Assembly (NCBI GenBank): GCA_001443455.1
Contig: LDXO01000011.1
Coordinates: 1 to 63,263 of the forward strand
DNA length: 63,263 nucleotides
DNA from: Deltaproteobacteria bacterium CSP1-8
GTDB lineage: Bacteria > Desulfobacterota > Deferrimicrobia > Deferrimicrobiales > Deferrimicrobiaceae
Direction: 5' to 3'
The notes under the pieces: generated by a model
What the model was told of the DNA's origin: nothing
What the model saw: the letters and a program-made list of their open reading frames with translations, nothing else
Databases searched by the model: none
In this document: in pieces, positions 62,835 through 63,263 of the stretch
Numbering within the stretch: the first letter of the stretch is position 1
Layout of the letters: each line of letters starts with the position of its first letter
Made by a program: the position numbers and the translations under genes

Positions 62835-63263
62835 TCAGGCGGGATGCCGGGCCGCCTCCACGATCGCCCGGATCGCGCGCGGATTGACGGATGCATCGAT
62901 GGAGCAGCCGTTGGCCAGGAAAAACCTGTCCTTTCCCCCCAGCGTTCGCCCTTCCCGCACGTGGTCGCGCAGAAATGTGCAGGTCCTCCGGGTGACGATC
63001 TTGTGGTCGATCCCGCCCATCACGCATCCGGGAATCCTCTCTTTGACAGAGGACAGGGAGGGTCCCCCGGGACCGCGGTCCCACCAGTTGAACACGTGGA
63101 CCGGGAAATCGAGACAATCGTCGAAATAGAGGTCGTCGCCGTGGATATGGGCGACGTTCATCCTGCCGCGCCGGAAAACCGCCTCCAGGAGACGGCACGC
63201 AAACGGTTTCACGAAGGTCAGGAACTGCTCCCGGCTCATGAACTCCCGGGAGGCCGGGATGGA
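62835..63263 (-). CDS. Uroporphyrinogen decarboxylase family protein, 5' end missing
   Basis: C-terminal 142 residues of a URO-D-fold protein; the gene runs in from beyond the window edge. Visible: MNVAHIHGDDLYFDDCLDFP, VHVFNWWDRG, CVMGGIDHKI and GKDRFFLANGCSIDASVNPR, matching the C-terminal half of the URO-D/methyltransferase (MtaA/CmuA) superfamily. The Cys in NGCS is more like corrinoid methyltransferase relatives than HemE. No more precise function can be assigned. Confidence 0.75.
   Translation of the reverse strand, partial: SIPASREFMSREQFLTFVKPFACRLLEAVFRRGRMNVAHIHGDDLYFDDCLDFPVHVFNWWDRGPGGPSLSSVKERIPGCVMGGIDHKIVTRRTCTFLRDHVREGRTLGGKDRFFLANGCSIDASVNPRAIRAIVEAARHPA

Overview
The window is GC-rich DNA from a Gram-negative bacterium: it encodes LptE, an outer-membrane usher, two secretins and an OmpA-type lipoprotein. 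The gene order DUF177-rpmF-plsX-fabH-fabD-fabG-acpP-fabF-rpiB-glyA-dCMP deaminase-nrdR-ribD-ribE-ribBA-ribH-nusB is the one known from Geobacter-like deltaproteobacteria, so a lineage of Desulfobacterota/Desulfuromonadota type is the best guess. No rRNA or CRISPR array was seen.

Layout. 1-721 is the 3' part of mazG, followed by ogt and rpsT. 1778-18873 is a long minus-strand housekeeping series read from a strong sigma-70 promoter at 18896-18924: lipid and fatty-acid synthesis, one-carbon and deoxynucleotide metabolism, riboflavin synthesis, then nusB, leuS, lptE and holA. 18970-23941 carries a Memo-family gene, gltX, a secreted-repeat protein, glnS, tRNA-Gln and tRNA-Glu. 23904-26669 is a small genomic island in the tRNA-Glu gene. 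It is bounded by a 38-bp exact direct repeat and holds a SEC-C protein, a BrnT/BrnA toxin-antitoxin pair and a decayed integrase.

26832-32973 is a chaperone-usher pilus locus with spore-coat-U-type subunits, behind a good sigma-54 promoter. Its fourth gene is unusual: three consecutive two-motif MshEN-type (c-di-GMP-binding) domains fused through one hydrophobic segment to a pilus-like exported domain. 33452-46998 is a type II secretion operon (gspC D E F G H I J K, an exported protein, N L M). A lipoprotein and a subtilisin-like protease follow. Two exported proteins here end in Cys + hydrophobic + basic tails that resemble C-terminal sorting tags.

50095-60053 holds a PAS protein, an FHA/sigma-54 activator and a Tad (Flp) pilus operon with a candidate sigma-54 promoter in front of the Flp pilin. 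The end of the window has a frameshifted MFS transporter, a candidate 21-residue small-protein gene, an OmpA-family lipoprotein and a partial uroporphyrinogen-decarboxylase-like gene.

Two non-coding insertions (9793-10067 between nrdR and ribD; 40279-40708 between gspH and gspI) share related ends, a common core of about 86 bp and 4-bp YTAR target duplications. They form an IS5-like MITE family that landed exactly on stop codons. Removing the second one in silico restores a normal gspI start, so the event can be read directly in the sequence. The strongest novelty candidates are the triple-MshEN pilus fusion, this stop-codon-targeting MITE family, the tRNA-Glu island, and the possible sigma-54/FHA control of two pilus systems.
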